From a virus, in IMG/VR virus record IMGVR_UViG_3300036818_000070, positions 16,166 through 80,165 of that record: a DNA stretch of 64,000 nucleotides; one strand, given 5' to 3'. Shown here in pieces: positions 22,385-29,816 of this stretch (position 1 is its first letter; each line of letters begins with the position of its first letter). The notes under the pieces are model-generated. The model was not told the origin of the DNA, did no database searches, and worked only from the letters and a program-made list of their open reading frames with translations. Made by a program: the position numbers and the translations under genes.

Positions 22385-22394
22385 ATTAGGAGCC
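22373..22394 (+). promoter_or_regulatory. phage-type promoter site 2 (CCCGGCGTAGATTAGG)
   Basis: TAGATT at 22382-22387, in the invariant GGCGTAGATTAG context, and predicted start near 22394. It overlaps the end of the upstream gene and would transcribe the lysis region. Confidence 0.7.
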
Positions 22395-22422
22395 GTGACG
22401 GTTGCAGGAGGGACTCAAAACC

Positions 22423-22503
22423 GTGCTAGGACAGGTCATTGGTGAAACCACTCAGCCCAGCGAACTCGTTGTCGCTCAACAGCCTCAGAGCAGGCCGGGA
22501 TGA
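22423..22503 (+). CDS. 26-residue coupled peptide ahead of the lysis genes
   Basis: GTG at 22423 preceded by GGAGG (about 11 nt) and ending in TGA that overlaps the next ATG (ATGA, 22500). The peptide VLGQVIGETTQPSELVVAQQ... has no known motif. It is the first frame downstream of promoter site 2; it could be a leader peptide coupling translation of the downstream membrane protein. Confidence 0.35.
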   Translation: MLGQVIGETTQPSELVVAQQPQSRPG

Positions 22504-22793
22504 ACCGTCATCTGCCGCCGTTCCTTCTGCAACTGTTGGGTATCGCGATCTGCATAGCGAGTGTGGTCTACTACTTCGCGACACTGAACGTCAGCCTGTA
22601 TATCACCGGGCTGGGGTTCAGTTTGGCCACGCTGGGGACGGTGCAGAGGTTGTTCTCGGCGGTCTACGACGAGGTAGCAGGGAACGCGACCGACTGGGAG
22701 AAGCCATCAGAGCACTCCCGGTACTCGTTGCCGCAGCAAGAAGTGCTTCCAGAAGGAGACGACGGGTCATGGGACGGGGGCGAGCTGCCTTGA
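22500..22793 (+). CDS. small membrane protein, holin-like
   Basis: 97 residues with two predicted membrane segments (LQLLGIAICIASVVYYFATL and LYITGLGFSLATLGTVQRLF) and a charged C-terminal tail. Size and topology fit a class II holin. It is the first of three consecutive small membrane proteins. Confidence 0.5.
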   Translation: MNRHLPPFLLQLLGIAICIASVVYYFATLNVSLYITGLGFSLATLGTVQRLFSAVYDEVAGNATDWEKPSEHSRYSLPQQEVLPEGDDGSWDGGELP

Positions 22794-22987
22794 AGCTTCG
22801 CGCCGTGATTCTCGCCGCGCTGCTTGCCGTGCTGGTCCTGCTACTGCTGTCCTCCATCGCTGCGCACAGTCCGCTGGCGCTGTTCGCCTTCACAGTGGCC
22901 GCTGTGCTCGTGATCGGGTTGGAGCTGCATGACTCTGCGCGGTGCATCCAGCGAGCGAGAAGGCGTCACCATCATGTCCGACGCTGA
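22769..22987 (+). CDS. small two-TM membrane protein
   Basis: 72 residues from the ATG at 22769 (GAAGGAG upstream). Two hydrophobic stretches (AVILAALLAVLVLLLLSSIA and LALFAFTVAAVLVIGLELH) and a very basic C-terminus (RRRHHHVRR). It could be a second holin or antiholin. Confidence 0.5.
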   Translation: MGRGRAALKLRAVILAALLAVLVLLLLSSIAAHSPLALFAFTVAAVLVIGLELHDSARCIQRARRRHHHVRR

Positions 22988-23525
22988 GCGTCGCCAGAAC
23001 GAGCGCCGCTGGGTCGATCGACCCGGCGAAAGCGCCCAGCTTCGTGCCACGGTCGCGCAGCACATCCAGGACCTGCGCGAAGCCGGAGACGATGACCTCG
23101 CGGCGCTGATCGAGGCGGTCGCGGTCGAGTACCGCTACTACGCGAAGCGCAATTGGGCGAAGGTGCGACAGATCGGGACCAAGGCTAGCCGCTTCATGAT
23201 CGCGGCCGGGGTCGTCCTGTGCTTCTACATCGCATTCGAGGCCGGTCTCGCCGTCGAGGAGCTGCACTTGTCACACCAGACACGTCACACGCAGCAGCAG
23301 ATTCAGCAGAGTCGCTACGCCAATGCGGTCGATTCATGCCGAACAGACGACACCCGCAACGCGGACTTCGTCAAGTTGCTTCAGCACTACACGACGCCCG
23401 CCCAGCGGCAGGCCAAGAACTACACCGAGGTCTTGCTGTTCGTGGACGCGCTGGTGCCAGTCCACGGCAATTGCGTCGCCTTTGCGCGCGGCCAGGTGGC
23501 GCTACCCGCCGGTCCACGCAACTGA
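22974..23525 (+). CDS. membrane-anchored protein of the lysis region
   Basis: 183 residues from the ATG at 22974 (an ATG at 22929 is possible). One membrane segment (SRFMIAAGVVLCFYIAFEAGLAV, about 80-100) separates a basic cytoplasmic N-terminus from an external C-terminal domain with two Cys that may form a disulphide. The topology suits a lysis-related or superinfection protein. Confidence 0.5.
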   Translation: MSDAERRQNERRWVDRPGESAQLRATVAQHIQDLREAGDDDLAALIEAVAVEYRYYAKRNWAKVRQIGTKASRFMIAAGVVLCFYIAFEAGLAVEELHLSHQTRHTQQQIQQSRYANAVDSCRTDDTRNADFVKLLQHYTTPAQRQAKNYTEVLLFVDALVPVHGNCVAFARGQVALPAGPRN

Positions 23526-23545
23526 AGTCCGTCTGTAGGCTGCTG

Positions 23546-23551
23546 TACGAT
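23546..23551 (+). promoter_or_regulatory. -10 element of a predicted leaderless gene
   Basis: TACGAT ends 8 nt before the ATG at 23560, and CTGAAG lies 18 nt upstream as a possible -35. The start would be at about 23558. Confidence 0.4.
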
Positions 23552-23559
23552 GCCACAGC

Positions 23560-23934
23560 ATGGCCCCCTTGACGACCGACCGACTGGCCGAAGCGTTGCA
23601 GCTCGCCCGCGACTTGCTCGACCAGGACTCGGCGCACTACGAGCGCGGCCGGTTCGGCTTCGAGCTGGCCGCGGGCTGGCGGCTGGCGATTTCCCCGGAC
23701 GATGCGGAAAGGCTTCGCGTCGAGGTTGTTTCCGGGGCGCAGACCTGCGGTACGATGTGGACCCGCGCGACCGATCATGAGCGACTGGCGGAGCTTGTGA
23801 CGACTGCGCGAGATGAGGCACTAGCCCTCGAAAGGGATGATGATGCGGAAGGCACCTTGGTATCTGTGGGTCATCGTCGCCTGCGCGGCGGTCTGCTTGA
23901 GCCTATTCGGGCTCGGGCTCGCGGACGTCGGTAG
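23560..23934 (+). CDS. hypothetical protein overlapping the endolysin start
   Basis: 124 residues (MAPLTTDRLAEALQLARDLLDQDSAHYERG...), no ribosome binding site, predicted leaderless. The last 30 codons overlap out of frame with the beginning of the endolysin gene, which encodes its membrane anchor. The C-terminus is Arg-rich. Function unknown. Confidence 0.5.
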   Translation: MAPLTTDRLAEALQLARDLLDQDSAHYERGRFGFELAAGWRLAISPDDAERLRVEVVSGAQTCGTMWTRATDHERLAELVTTARDEALALERDDDAEGTLVSVGHRRLRGGLLEPIRARARGRR

Positions 23935-25015
23935 CACCACCACCACCGTCACGAGGACGGTTACAACACCGTCGCGAACATCCACGACGGCGGCAGCGCA
24001 GCTCAAGGCACAAGCCGTGGCGCCGTGCGGCGCGAACGACAAGGGCTCGATGGGCGGTTGTGCGCCGAGGACATTTTCCGGCGCGATCACGCAGCCCGCT
24101 GGCGTCCTGTTCTGTGACCGCAGCAACAACAACACGCTTCAGTCAGGCGCCGCCCTCAAGGCCGAGGGCTGCCACGGGTTGATAGCCAAGGCGAACCAGG
24201 GCTCCTGGGACGACCCGACGACGGCCTCGTGGATAAACAACGCGCGGTCGGTCGGGCTCGCTGTCGGCGTCTACGACTTCGATGCCGACTACACGGTCGC
24301 GGAGGCGAAGGTGTTCGCTTCCGCCGCGCGTGCCGTCGCCATCACGCCGACGGCACGTAACACCTTCCTGCTCATTCTCGACGTCGAGTGGGGCTCGTTC
24401 AACTACACCGGCCTCAAGGCGCAGATCCACTACCTCGTGGGGCTCGGCTACCGGGTCGGCATCTACACGGGGGAGTGGTACTGGACGCCGCACGCTGGCG
24501 ACATCTGGCCGACGAACACCTACGGCTGGCTCTCTGGCTACCCGGTCGCAGTGACGATCACCGGCATGCCGACGAACCTCTATGTCATGCACCAATACAC
24601 CAGCTCGCCGCTCGACCAGTCGGTGTACTTCGGGTCCCTGGCGCAGTTCGAGGCGTTCGTGAACAACGCCCCCGTCCCGGTCAAGACGACCACCGCGACG
24701 ACGGCGACCAAGACCTCGACCACGCCGACGAAGAGGCGCAACCCCAAGGTCAAGCCGAAGCCCACAATGCGCCTGGCCATCGTCGTTGGACGCTACCCGC
24801 ACAAATCTGAGGTGCGCGTCCGGGCGGGATACGACCGCCGGGGACTCGGCGACGGCTGGTGGGAATACGTACCGAACCGGAGCGCCGCCAAGGGGGCAAC
24901 TCTCGTTGGCCGGTACGGGCGCAAATCGCAAGTGCCGGTCCGACGCGGTTCCACGCGCCGGGGACTCGGCGATGGCTGGTGGGAATACGTCAAGACCAAG
25001 GAGACGACGAAGTGA
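23843..25015 (+). CDS. endolysin: GH25 muramidase with N-terminal membrane anchor and C-terminal repeats
   Basis: 390 residues from the third of three consecutive ATGs (23837/23840 are alternatives; GAAAGGG directly precedes the first). Residues 5-30 (WYLWVIVACAAVCLSLFGLGLA) are a signal-anchor. The GH25 lysozyme domain shows YDFDADYTVAEA, the catalytic-loop motif LILDVEWG (about 178), IYTGEWYW, and a terminal SPLDQSVYFG. A Thr/Lys-rich linker then leads to two tandem 40-residue repeats ending GLGDGWWEYV, probable wall-binding units. It cleaves the glycan chain of peptidoglycan during host lysis. Confidence 0.85.
   Translation: MRKAPWYLWVIVACAAVCLSLFGLGLADVGSTTTTVTRTVTTPSRTSTTAAAQLKAQAVAPCGANDKGSMGGCAPRTFSGAITQPAGVLFCDRSNNNTLQSGAALKAEGCHGLIAKANQGSWDDPTTASWINNARSVGLAVGVYDFDADYTVAEAKVFASAARAVAITPTARNTFLLILDVEWGSFNYTGLKAQIHYLVGLGYRVGIYTGEWYWTPHAGDIWPTNTYGWLSGYPVAVTITGMPTNLYVMHQYTSSPLDQSVYFGSLAQFEAFVNNAPVPVKTTTATTATKTSTTPTKRRNPKVKPKPTMRLAIVVGRYPHKSEVRVRAGYDRRGLGDGWWEYVPNRSAAKGATLVGRYGRKSQVPVRRGSTRRGLGDGWWEYVKTKETTK
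24784..24993 (+). repeat. tandem repeat in the endolysin C-terminus
   Basis: Two repeat units spaced 120 bp apart (24784-24873 and 24904-24993). Each carries GRY-x2-KS-x-V-x-VR-x-G...RRGLGDGWWEYV. The core CGCCGGGGACTCGGCGA is nearly identical at the DNA level, so the duplication is recent or under selection. Confidence 0.7.
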
Positions 25016-25932
25016 GCGCCACCCAGGAACATCCCCATTTCGCGCGGATGAGGTACGAGGCCGAGCATCAGGGCCACTTCTTCGCCACGCAGCAGCACGC
25101 CGACCTCATCAAGCTCGTGCGCGCCGTCAACGCACCCAGGCGCGTGCTCACGGCCGAGGAGCATCAGGTCCACCAGCCGAAGCTCGACCTGCGCAGCTAC
25201 CTCGTTGGCGACAACGAGGCGCCCGCCTCCATCTCGCGCGTGCTGCCACCGTTCGGGGACGCGTGGCTGAACGACACGCTCGGCGACTGCGGGGAGGCGA
25301 TGGCTCTCAACGGCATCCAGACCTTCCACTCGGCCGCTGGTACGGCGATTCCGCCCTTCGCCAACGCGGACGCCGAAACCCTCTATGAGCAGGTCGGGGG
25401 TTACGACCCGACCGCCCCGCTCGTGGACGGGCAGAACCCCACCGACCAGGGCACCGACAACAACGTGCTCGTGGCGAAGTGGAAGAACCCAGGCGTGTCG
25501 TGCAAGGCCGACGGCAGCCGCCACCAGATCGCCGCCTCGCTGTTCATCGACCCAGCCGACACCAACCTGACCAAGCTGGCCATCTGGGAGTTCGTCGTCA
25601 ACTTCCGTGCCTACGCGTTGCCGATCACGGCCGAGACGCAGCAGGGCCAGTGGAGCGTCGAGGGCGACGGCCAGACCGGCGACTCAGCGCCCGGCTCATA
25701 CGGCTACCACGACATCGCCCAGCAGGAATATGACGCGGCGGCCATACACATCAAGACGTGGGGCCTGCCGTGGCTGGTGGACTGGGACTTCGACACGACG
25801 TACGAGGTCCAGGGCTTCGTGGTCGTGACACGGGAGCAGCTCAGCCTGAAGGGCGTGAGCCCCGCGGGCGTTGACTGGACCGCGCTCAACGCGGACATCG
25901 CAAAGCTGCCCTCCAGCAATAGCAGCAACTAA
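25012..25932 (+). CDS. papain-like cysteine-peptidase-fold protein, possible second lysin
   Basis: 306 residues, GTG overlapping the endolysin stop (GTGA). WLNDTLGDCGEAMALNGIQ (Cys about 92) has the 'NDxLGDC-x-A-A' form of a papain-like active-site cysteine found in actinophage lysis genes, and GYHDIAQQEY supplies a possible His. The N-terminus lacks a signal peptide. Position suggests a peptidoglycan peptidase or amidase, but activity is not shown. Confidence 0.5.
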   Translation: MSATQEHPHFARMRYEAEHQGHFFATQQHADLIKLVRAVNAPRRVLTAEEHQVHQPKLDLRSYLVGDNEAPASISRVLPPFGDAWLNDTLGDCGEAMALNGIQTFHSAAGTAIPPFANADAETLYEQVGGYDPTAPLVDGQNPTDQGTDNNVLVAKWKNPGVSCKADGSRHQIAASLFIDPADTNLTKLAIWEFVVNFRAYALPITAETQQGQWSVEGDGQTGDSAPGSYGYHDIAQQEYDAAAIHIKTWGLPWLVDWDFDTTYEVQGFVVVTREQLSLKGVSPAGVDWTALNADIAKLPSSNSSN

Positions 25933-25969
25933 AAACCGTCCTCGCAAGGACAAAGGAGTCAGGAGTCAC

Positions 25970-26542
25970 ATGGACGTCAAGTCTGAGGTCGCGACGGTGG
26001 AAGCAGCCGTCAAGCCGACCTTCACTCAAGTAGAGAAGTTCGTTGCGGCGTTCTCGCCGCTCATCGCCGTGCTCGTCGGCTATGTCGCCACGCTGGTCGC
26101 CAAGGACTTCCCTGGCGTCAGCATCAACCAGGACGAGCTGATCTGGGTGTTTATCGTGGCGTTCGCCGGAGTGGTGCTGCTCGTCATCCGCTGGCTGGAG
26201 GCGAAGCACAGGGCGATCTTGTCCGACATTCAGACCGCCGCGCTGGCGCCAGTGCATTTCGCGGAGGGAATACTCGGCGATGTCACGTCGCCATTGACCG
26301 AGGCCGCTGTGGTCTCGCTCATCAAGAAGGAGCTGGAGTCACATTCCAGCGAGATCGACGCGATCATCACCGACCTGGAGAAGCAGCTCCCTACCCAGGT
26401 CGTGCAGGTGCTTCAGAACCTGCTGAAGGACGTCAATCTCGGCGATCTGCTCAGCGGCAAGGTGAACCTCGGAGACCTCCTGGCTGCCAAGATTACCCCG
26501 GCACCGGTCGCCCCGGTTGCTGCACCCGTCACCCAGTCGTAA
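25970..26542 (+). CDS. holin with C-terminal extension
   Basis: 190 residues, ATG after GGAGTCACA. Two membrane segments (FVAAFSPLIAVLVGYVATLVA and ELIWVFIVAFAGVVLLVIRWL) separated by a short loop, then a 110-residue cytoplasmic tail with a coiled coil and a repeated VNLGDLL motif (two copies). The layout, after the lysins, fits a holin. Confidence 0.65.
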   Translation: MDVKSEVATVEAAVKPTFTQVEKFVAAFSPLIAVLVGYVATLVAKDFPGVSINQDELIWVFIVAFAGVVLLVIRWLEAKHRAILSDIQTAALAPVHFAEGILGDVTSPLTEAAVVSLIKKELESHSSEIDAIITDLEKQLPTQVVQVLQNLLKDVNLGDLLSGKVNLGDLLAAKITPAPVAPVAAPVTQS

Positions 26543-26547
26543 GGGGC

Positions 26548-26961
26548 ATGGCGCCCGGTATTCGCACGGAGTGGCACTTGGCTGAGCTAGTGACAACCGG
26601 AGACCCGTTCGAGGGCACCGCCTACTCGGGCGTCGAGATTCGTCTCGACGGCTCGGTGGCGGAGCTGTCGATCAACCTCCAGCGCCTGCTCGACCAGGAG
26701 GAGGGCCTGTTCAAGTTCGGGCTCACGTGCGACCTGAAAGACGCTGGGCAGGACTGCCGCTCCTGCCCGATGGCCACGGTCAACCCAGACGAGCGTCGGT
26801 CGGCGCTGTGTCGTCTCGGGAAGGACCAGTGCGCCCTGTCGGAGCGCATCGAGACGGTGCACGCTCCGCTGCAAGAGATCGGTGAACACGTCGGCGTGTT
26901 CATGGAGATGGGCCAGCTCGACGGCGAGTACGCCGAGCTGCTGGAGGCGGTGGGGCTCTGA
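26548..26961 (+). CDS. Cys-rich hypothetical protein
   Basis: 137 residues, ATG 3 nt after the holin stop. A cluster of five cysteines in CDLKDAGQDCRSCPMATVNPDERRSALCRLGKDQCAL suggests a metal site. No family recognised. Confidence 0.6.
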   Translation: MAPGIRTEWHLAELVTTGDPFEGTAYSGVEIRLDGSVAELSINLQRLLDQEEGLFKFGLTCDLKDAGQDCRSCPMATVNPDERRSALCRLGKDQCALSERIETVHAPLQEIGEHVGVFMEMGQLDGEYAELLEAVGL

Positions 26962-27131
26962 TGGACCCCATAGAGCAGCCCACCGCCACGGCTCCGCGTC
27001 CCGGCGGCCTGCCGCCATCCCCGGCTGCCCAGCGAGATCTCGCGCTGGCGCGACTCTTCACCGCGCTGGCTTCGCTGGCCAGCAAGGTGGAGAAGCTCGT
27101 TGATCGAGAGCTAACGGATGCTGGTCGCTGA
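26961..27131 (+). CDS. small Pro-rich/helical protein (56 aa)
   Basis: The ATG at 26961 overlaps the upstream stop (TGATG), and the frame ends at 27131, overlapping the next gene. It has a proline-rich start (TATAPRPGGLPPSPA) and a helical end (LARLFTALASLASKVEKLVDRELTD). Unknown function; the overlaps argue that it is translated. Confidence 0.5.
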   Translation: MDPIEQPTATAPRPGGLPPSPAAQRDLALARLFTALASLASKVEKLVDRELTDAGR

Positions 27132-27645
27132 GCGCGATCAGATCGAGGCGCTCGACTCCGGCGCTCTGTTCTCACCCTGCCGCCGCTACAGGTACCTCCT
27201 GTGGCGGCGGTGGGACGAGAGCTTGCCGACGATGGCGCTCATCGGCCTCAACCCGTCAACTGCCGACGAGCAGAAGGACGACCCCACCATCCGGCGCTGC
27301 ATCGGCTACGCCAGGGACTGGGGCTTCGGCGCGCTGCACATGCTGAACATCTTCGCATGGCGCTCGACAATGCCGAGCGTGCTGAGACAGCAGGGAGGCG
27401 CAGCGGTGGGGCCGCGCAACAACGAGTACATCGCCGAGGTCGTGGGCAACGCCCACACCACGGTCTGCGCCCGGGGGACGCACGGAGCGCTTCGTGGGCG
27501 CAGCGTGGAAGTACGGAAGCTCCTCGCTTCCCTTGGGGTAGTGCCGGTGGTTCTGAAGCTGACGAAGGACGGCTACCCCAGCCATCCGCTGTACCTGCCT
27601 AAGAACCTGACGCCGGTCGCATGGCCGTACCCTCGTGGCCTCTGA
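27118..27645 (+). CDS. DUF1643-family protein
   Basis: 175 residues. FSPCRRYRYLLWRRWDE..PTMALIGLNPSTADEQKDDPTIRRCIGYARDWGFGALHMLNIFAWRST and the later G-x-P-x-HPLYL motif match the DUF1643 family, common in phages and bacteria. The biochemical role is unknown. It sits between the lysis and packaging genes. Confidence 0.85.
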   Translation: MLVAERDQIEALDSGALFSPCRRYRYLLWRRWDESLPTMALIGLNPSTADEQKDDPTIRRCIGYARDWGFGALHMLNIFAWRSTMPSVLRQQGGAAVGPRNNEYIAEVVGNAHTTVCARGTHGALRGRSVEVRKLLASLGVVPVVLKLTKDGYPSHPLYLPKNLTPVAWPYPRGL

Positions 27646-28078
27646 GCGCCAGCCACGCCATCAGGTGACGACCCGCTATCTCCGCGTGCCAGCGGAAGAC
27701 TGGGCGGCCGTGCGCCAGGGCATCAAGACCGAGTTCCGCACGCGACCCCGCGAGGGCGTGCTCACCAAATGTAACGTGCCAACTCCAGTCGTGGCGTACG
27801 CGACACGGCGGGTCGCCGGGGCGACGCCGACCGCGCTCATGGTGCTGGAAGAGCGCCGCTACGAGCCACTGTTCTATCTGGCCGATGATGCCGACGGATT
27901 GGCGCGCGAAGGCTTCCCGACCTATGACCACTTTCGTCGCTACTGGCGCAAGCGAACGGGTGACAGCTACAGGCCGACGGCGCGGGTGTACGTCTGGCGC
28001 GTCCGGCCGTGGCGTGCCGGTGATGGCCACGCCTTCGGCGCCTCGCTGCTCCACGAACTCTACGGGGAGCATCTATGA
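27635..28078 (+). CDS. ASCH-like protein
   Basis: 147 residues. TTRYLRVPAEDWAAVRQGIKTEFR...PVVAYATRRVAGATPTALMVLEERRYEPLFYLADDADGLAREGF...RPTARVYVWRVRPW has the layout of an ASCH domain (PUA-like RNA-binding fold). Its start overlaps the DUF1643 stop. Role unknown. Confidence 0.5.
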   Translation: MASERQPRHQVTTRYLRVPAEDWAAVRQGIKTEFRTRPREGVLTKCNVPTPVVAYATRRVAGATPTALMVLEERRYEPLFYLADDADGLAREGFPTYDHFRRYWRKRTGDSYRPTARVYVWRVRPWRAGDGHAFGASLLHELYGEHL

Positions 28079-28479
28079 CCGGCGTGCCGATCATCAGCAA
28101 CCCGCAGAGCTTCTGGGAAGAGGCCCGATACCAGGCCGTCTGCGCCGTCTGTGAACGCGCTGGGCCATTCCACGCCCACCATGTGGTGTCCAAGAGCTGG
28201 CTGACGCAACGCGGGCTCCCTGAGTACGACACGCGCAACGCGCTTCGGCTTTGCTGCCACGACCCCAACAACTGTCACTTCAACTTCGAGTGGGGTGGCG
28301 TGGGCAAGGTCCAGGTGCTCGTCAGGCATCTCGTGCAGCTCAACCTCTGCTACGTGTTCGAGACGATGGGCGCGGGTCCCGGAATCGAGTTTCTGCGGCG
28401 CGAGTACCTGTACGAGGAGGGCACTGACGTGCGTTGGGAGCAGCACCTCACCAGCCGGTGCCCGTGGTGTCAGTCATGA
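28075..28479 (+). CDS. HNH endonuclease
   Basis: 134 residues. C-x2-C (CAVC), then HAHHVVSKSWL, LPEYDTRNALRLCCHDPNNCHFNFE: the HNH beta-beta-alpha metal site (H-H...N...H) with structural cysteines. Phage HNH proteins beside terminase genes often assist in packaging-linked cleavage; it is 5' to the terminase here. The end also has CPWC. Confidence 0.75.
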   Translation: MTGVPIISNPQSFWEEARYQAVCAVCERAGPFHAHHVVSKSWLTQRGLPEYDTRNALRLCCHDPNNCHFNFEWGGVGKVQVLVRHLVQLNLCYVFETMGAGPGIEFLRREYLYEEGTDVRWEQHLTSRCPWCQS

Positions 28480-29132
28480 CCCAGATCGTGGACTACGCCG
28501 TCGAGCTGCCCGCTGGGGGCGTCCTGCACCTTCAGTCACCGGACGAGGTCGAGCTGTGGGAGACCTCACTCAAGCGGTACCGCGAGGAGTACCCGACGCT
28601 CATCAAGATGAACGATCTCATTACGCTGGGCAACCTGCTCCAGCAGCAGGTGGTGATCTTCAGGTGTCAGACCAACATCAACGGTATGGTGCCCGAGCTG
28701 GACGCGCAGAACGTGCCGACCGGCCGCTACCAGCGCCAGCAGATGACCGGCGCGGACCTGTCGGCCTATCAGCGAGCACTCACGGAGGCCGCCAAGGAGA
28801 TGCGCAGCCTGGAGAAGTCGCTGGGCATTGACAAGGCGACGCGCGAGTCTGGGGGCGCTCACACCGTGGACAGCTACATCGCGACGCTCAAGCGCGCCGC
28901 TCATGCTCGCGGCATCCACATCGCAAAGCGCACACTGGCCTACGAAGCGTTCGTGAACGACCTGCGCTGGCGCGTGCGCATGCTCTACCACTCTGACGCC
29001 GAGGACCGCGCCTACCACAACATCACACCGCGCAGCGTGCTCGACTTCGTCAATGATGAGCTGGTGAAGCTGGAGGACGTGGACAAGACGTTTGCGCATG
29101 AGAAGGGTCGCCTGTTCGTGGGCCAGCTATGA
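28476..29132 (+). CDS. possible terminase small subunit
   Basis: 218 residues, ATG overlapping the HNH stop. The sequence is soluble and helical (VELWETSLKRYREEYPTLIKMNDLITLGNLLQQQV..., MTGADLSAYQRALTEAAKEMRSLEKSLGID). The position directly upstream of the large terminase cluster makes a DNA-recognition subunit likely, but no classic HTH motif is obvious. Confidence 0.4.
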   Translation: MTQIVDYAVELPAGGVLHLQSPDEVELWETSLKRYREEYPTLIKMNDLITLGNLLQQQVVIFRCQTNINGMVPELDAQNVPTGRYQRQQMTGADLSAYQRALTEAAKEMRSLEKSLGIDKATRESGGAHTVDSYIATLKRAAHARGIHIAKRTLAYEAFVNDLRWRVRMLYHSDAEDRAYHNITPRSVLDFVNDELVKLEDVDKTFAHEKGRLFVGQL

Positions 29133-29338
29133 GCCTCATCGCAGAGCTGTGCCGCGTCTTCAACGCCAGGCCGGAGGCGATCGGCTGCGCAATGCGCCAC
29201 CGCCAGATCACCGTGGACGGCTACGTGATGCGTCCTGAGTACGACCGGCGCTGGTCGGAGCGACAGCTTCGCGGTCGCATGGCCGCGCTGAACTTCAACA
29301 AGGGCGGGACGAAACGGGAGGCGAGGCTTTATGGCTGA
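29129..29338 (+). CDS. small basic hypothetical protein
   Basis: 69 residues (MSLIAELCRVFNARPEAIGCAMRHRQITVDGYVMRPEYDRRW...). The segment A-x-x-x-G-x-A-M-R-x-x-x-I-T-V-D-G-Y-V resembles an S4-like RNA-binding hairpin. Overlaps both neighbours. Confidence 0.5.
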   Translation: MSLIAELCRVFNARPEAIGCAMRHRQITVDGYVMRPEYDRRWSERQLRGRMAALNFNKGGTKREARLYG

Positions 29339-29816
29339 ACACAAGTCGAATGGTAATGACGTTCTGGGCGCGCAGATCATGGTCACGCCGGAGCGCGTGT
29401 GTTGCGCCGCCCACCTAGAGCCGCTGCGCTGGAAGTGGCCGGATGGCTTCGCAACCTTCTCGCTGGCGATGCTGCAACCGGCGCTCGCCTCGGACGGCCT
29501 CCAGCGTGCGGTGCGAGCCCTCGTGAGGCGGCCCGGCGGCAAGTTGCCAGTGGAGATGGTCAATCAGGTCTTCGAGAAGCGCCCGATGTGCTTCTACCTG
29601 ACGCGCGATGAGCTGCGAGACGCGCTCGTGGAGAGCGGTGTCACTCGCAAGCAGCGCTGCGACGTGTGCGGTCACATCGAGCGTGGGGCACCGTGTCGCG
29701 TCAAGATGGCGCCCGGTTCGGCTGCGGAGTTCGCAGAGCAGACACTGTGCGTCAACTGCTGGCTGGATGCCGGGGAGCTGGCCCACCGAGAGTGGGACGC
29801 CCGTGGCCGCGGGTGA
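29331..29816 (+). CDS. zinc-binding protein upstream of the terminase
   Basis: 161 residues. The C-terminal part has CDVCGHIERGAPCRVK...TLCVNCWLDAG, two CxxC knuckles suggesting zinc. Function unknown. Its last bases overlap the terminase start. Confidence 0.6.
   Translation: MAEHKSNGNDVLGAQIMVTPERVCCAAHLEPLRWKWPDGFATFSLAMLQPALASDGLQRAVRALVRRPGGKLPVEMVNQVFEKRPMCFYLTRDELRDALVESGVTRKQRCDVCGHIERGAPCRVKMAPGSAAEFAEQTLCVNCWLDAGELAHREWDARGRG

Noticed and set aside
29608-29802. N-terminal extension of the terminase frame
   Set aside because: It overlaps the zinc-binding gene fully, has no ribosome binding site, and encodes Ser/Arg-rich sequence. The GTG at 29803 fits the operon spacing.
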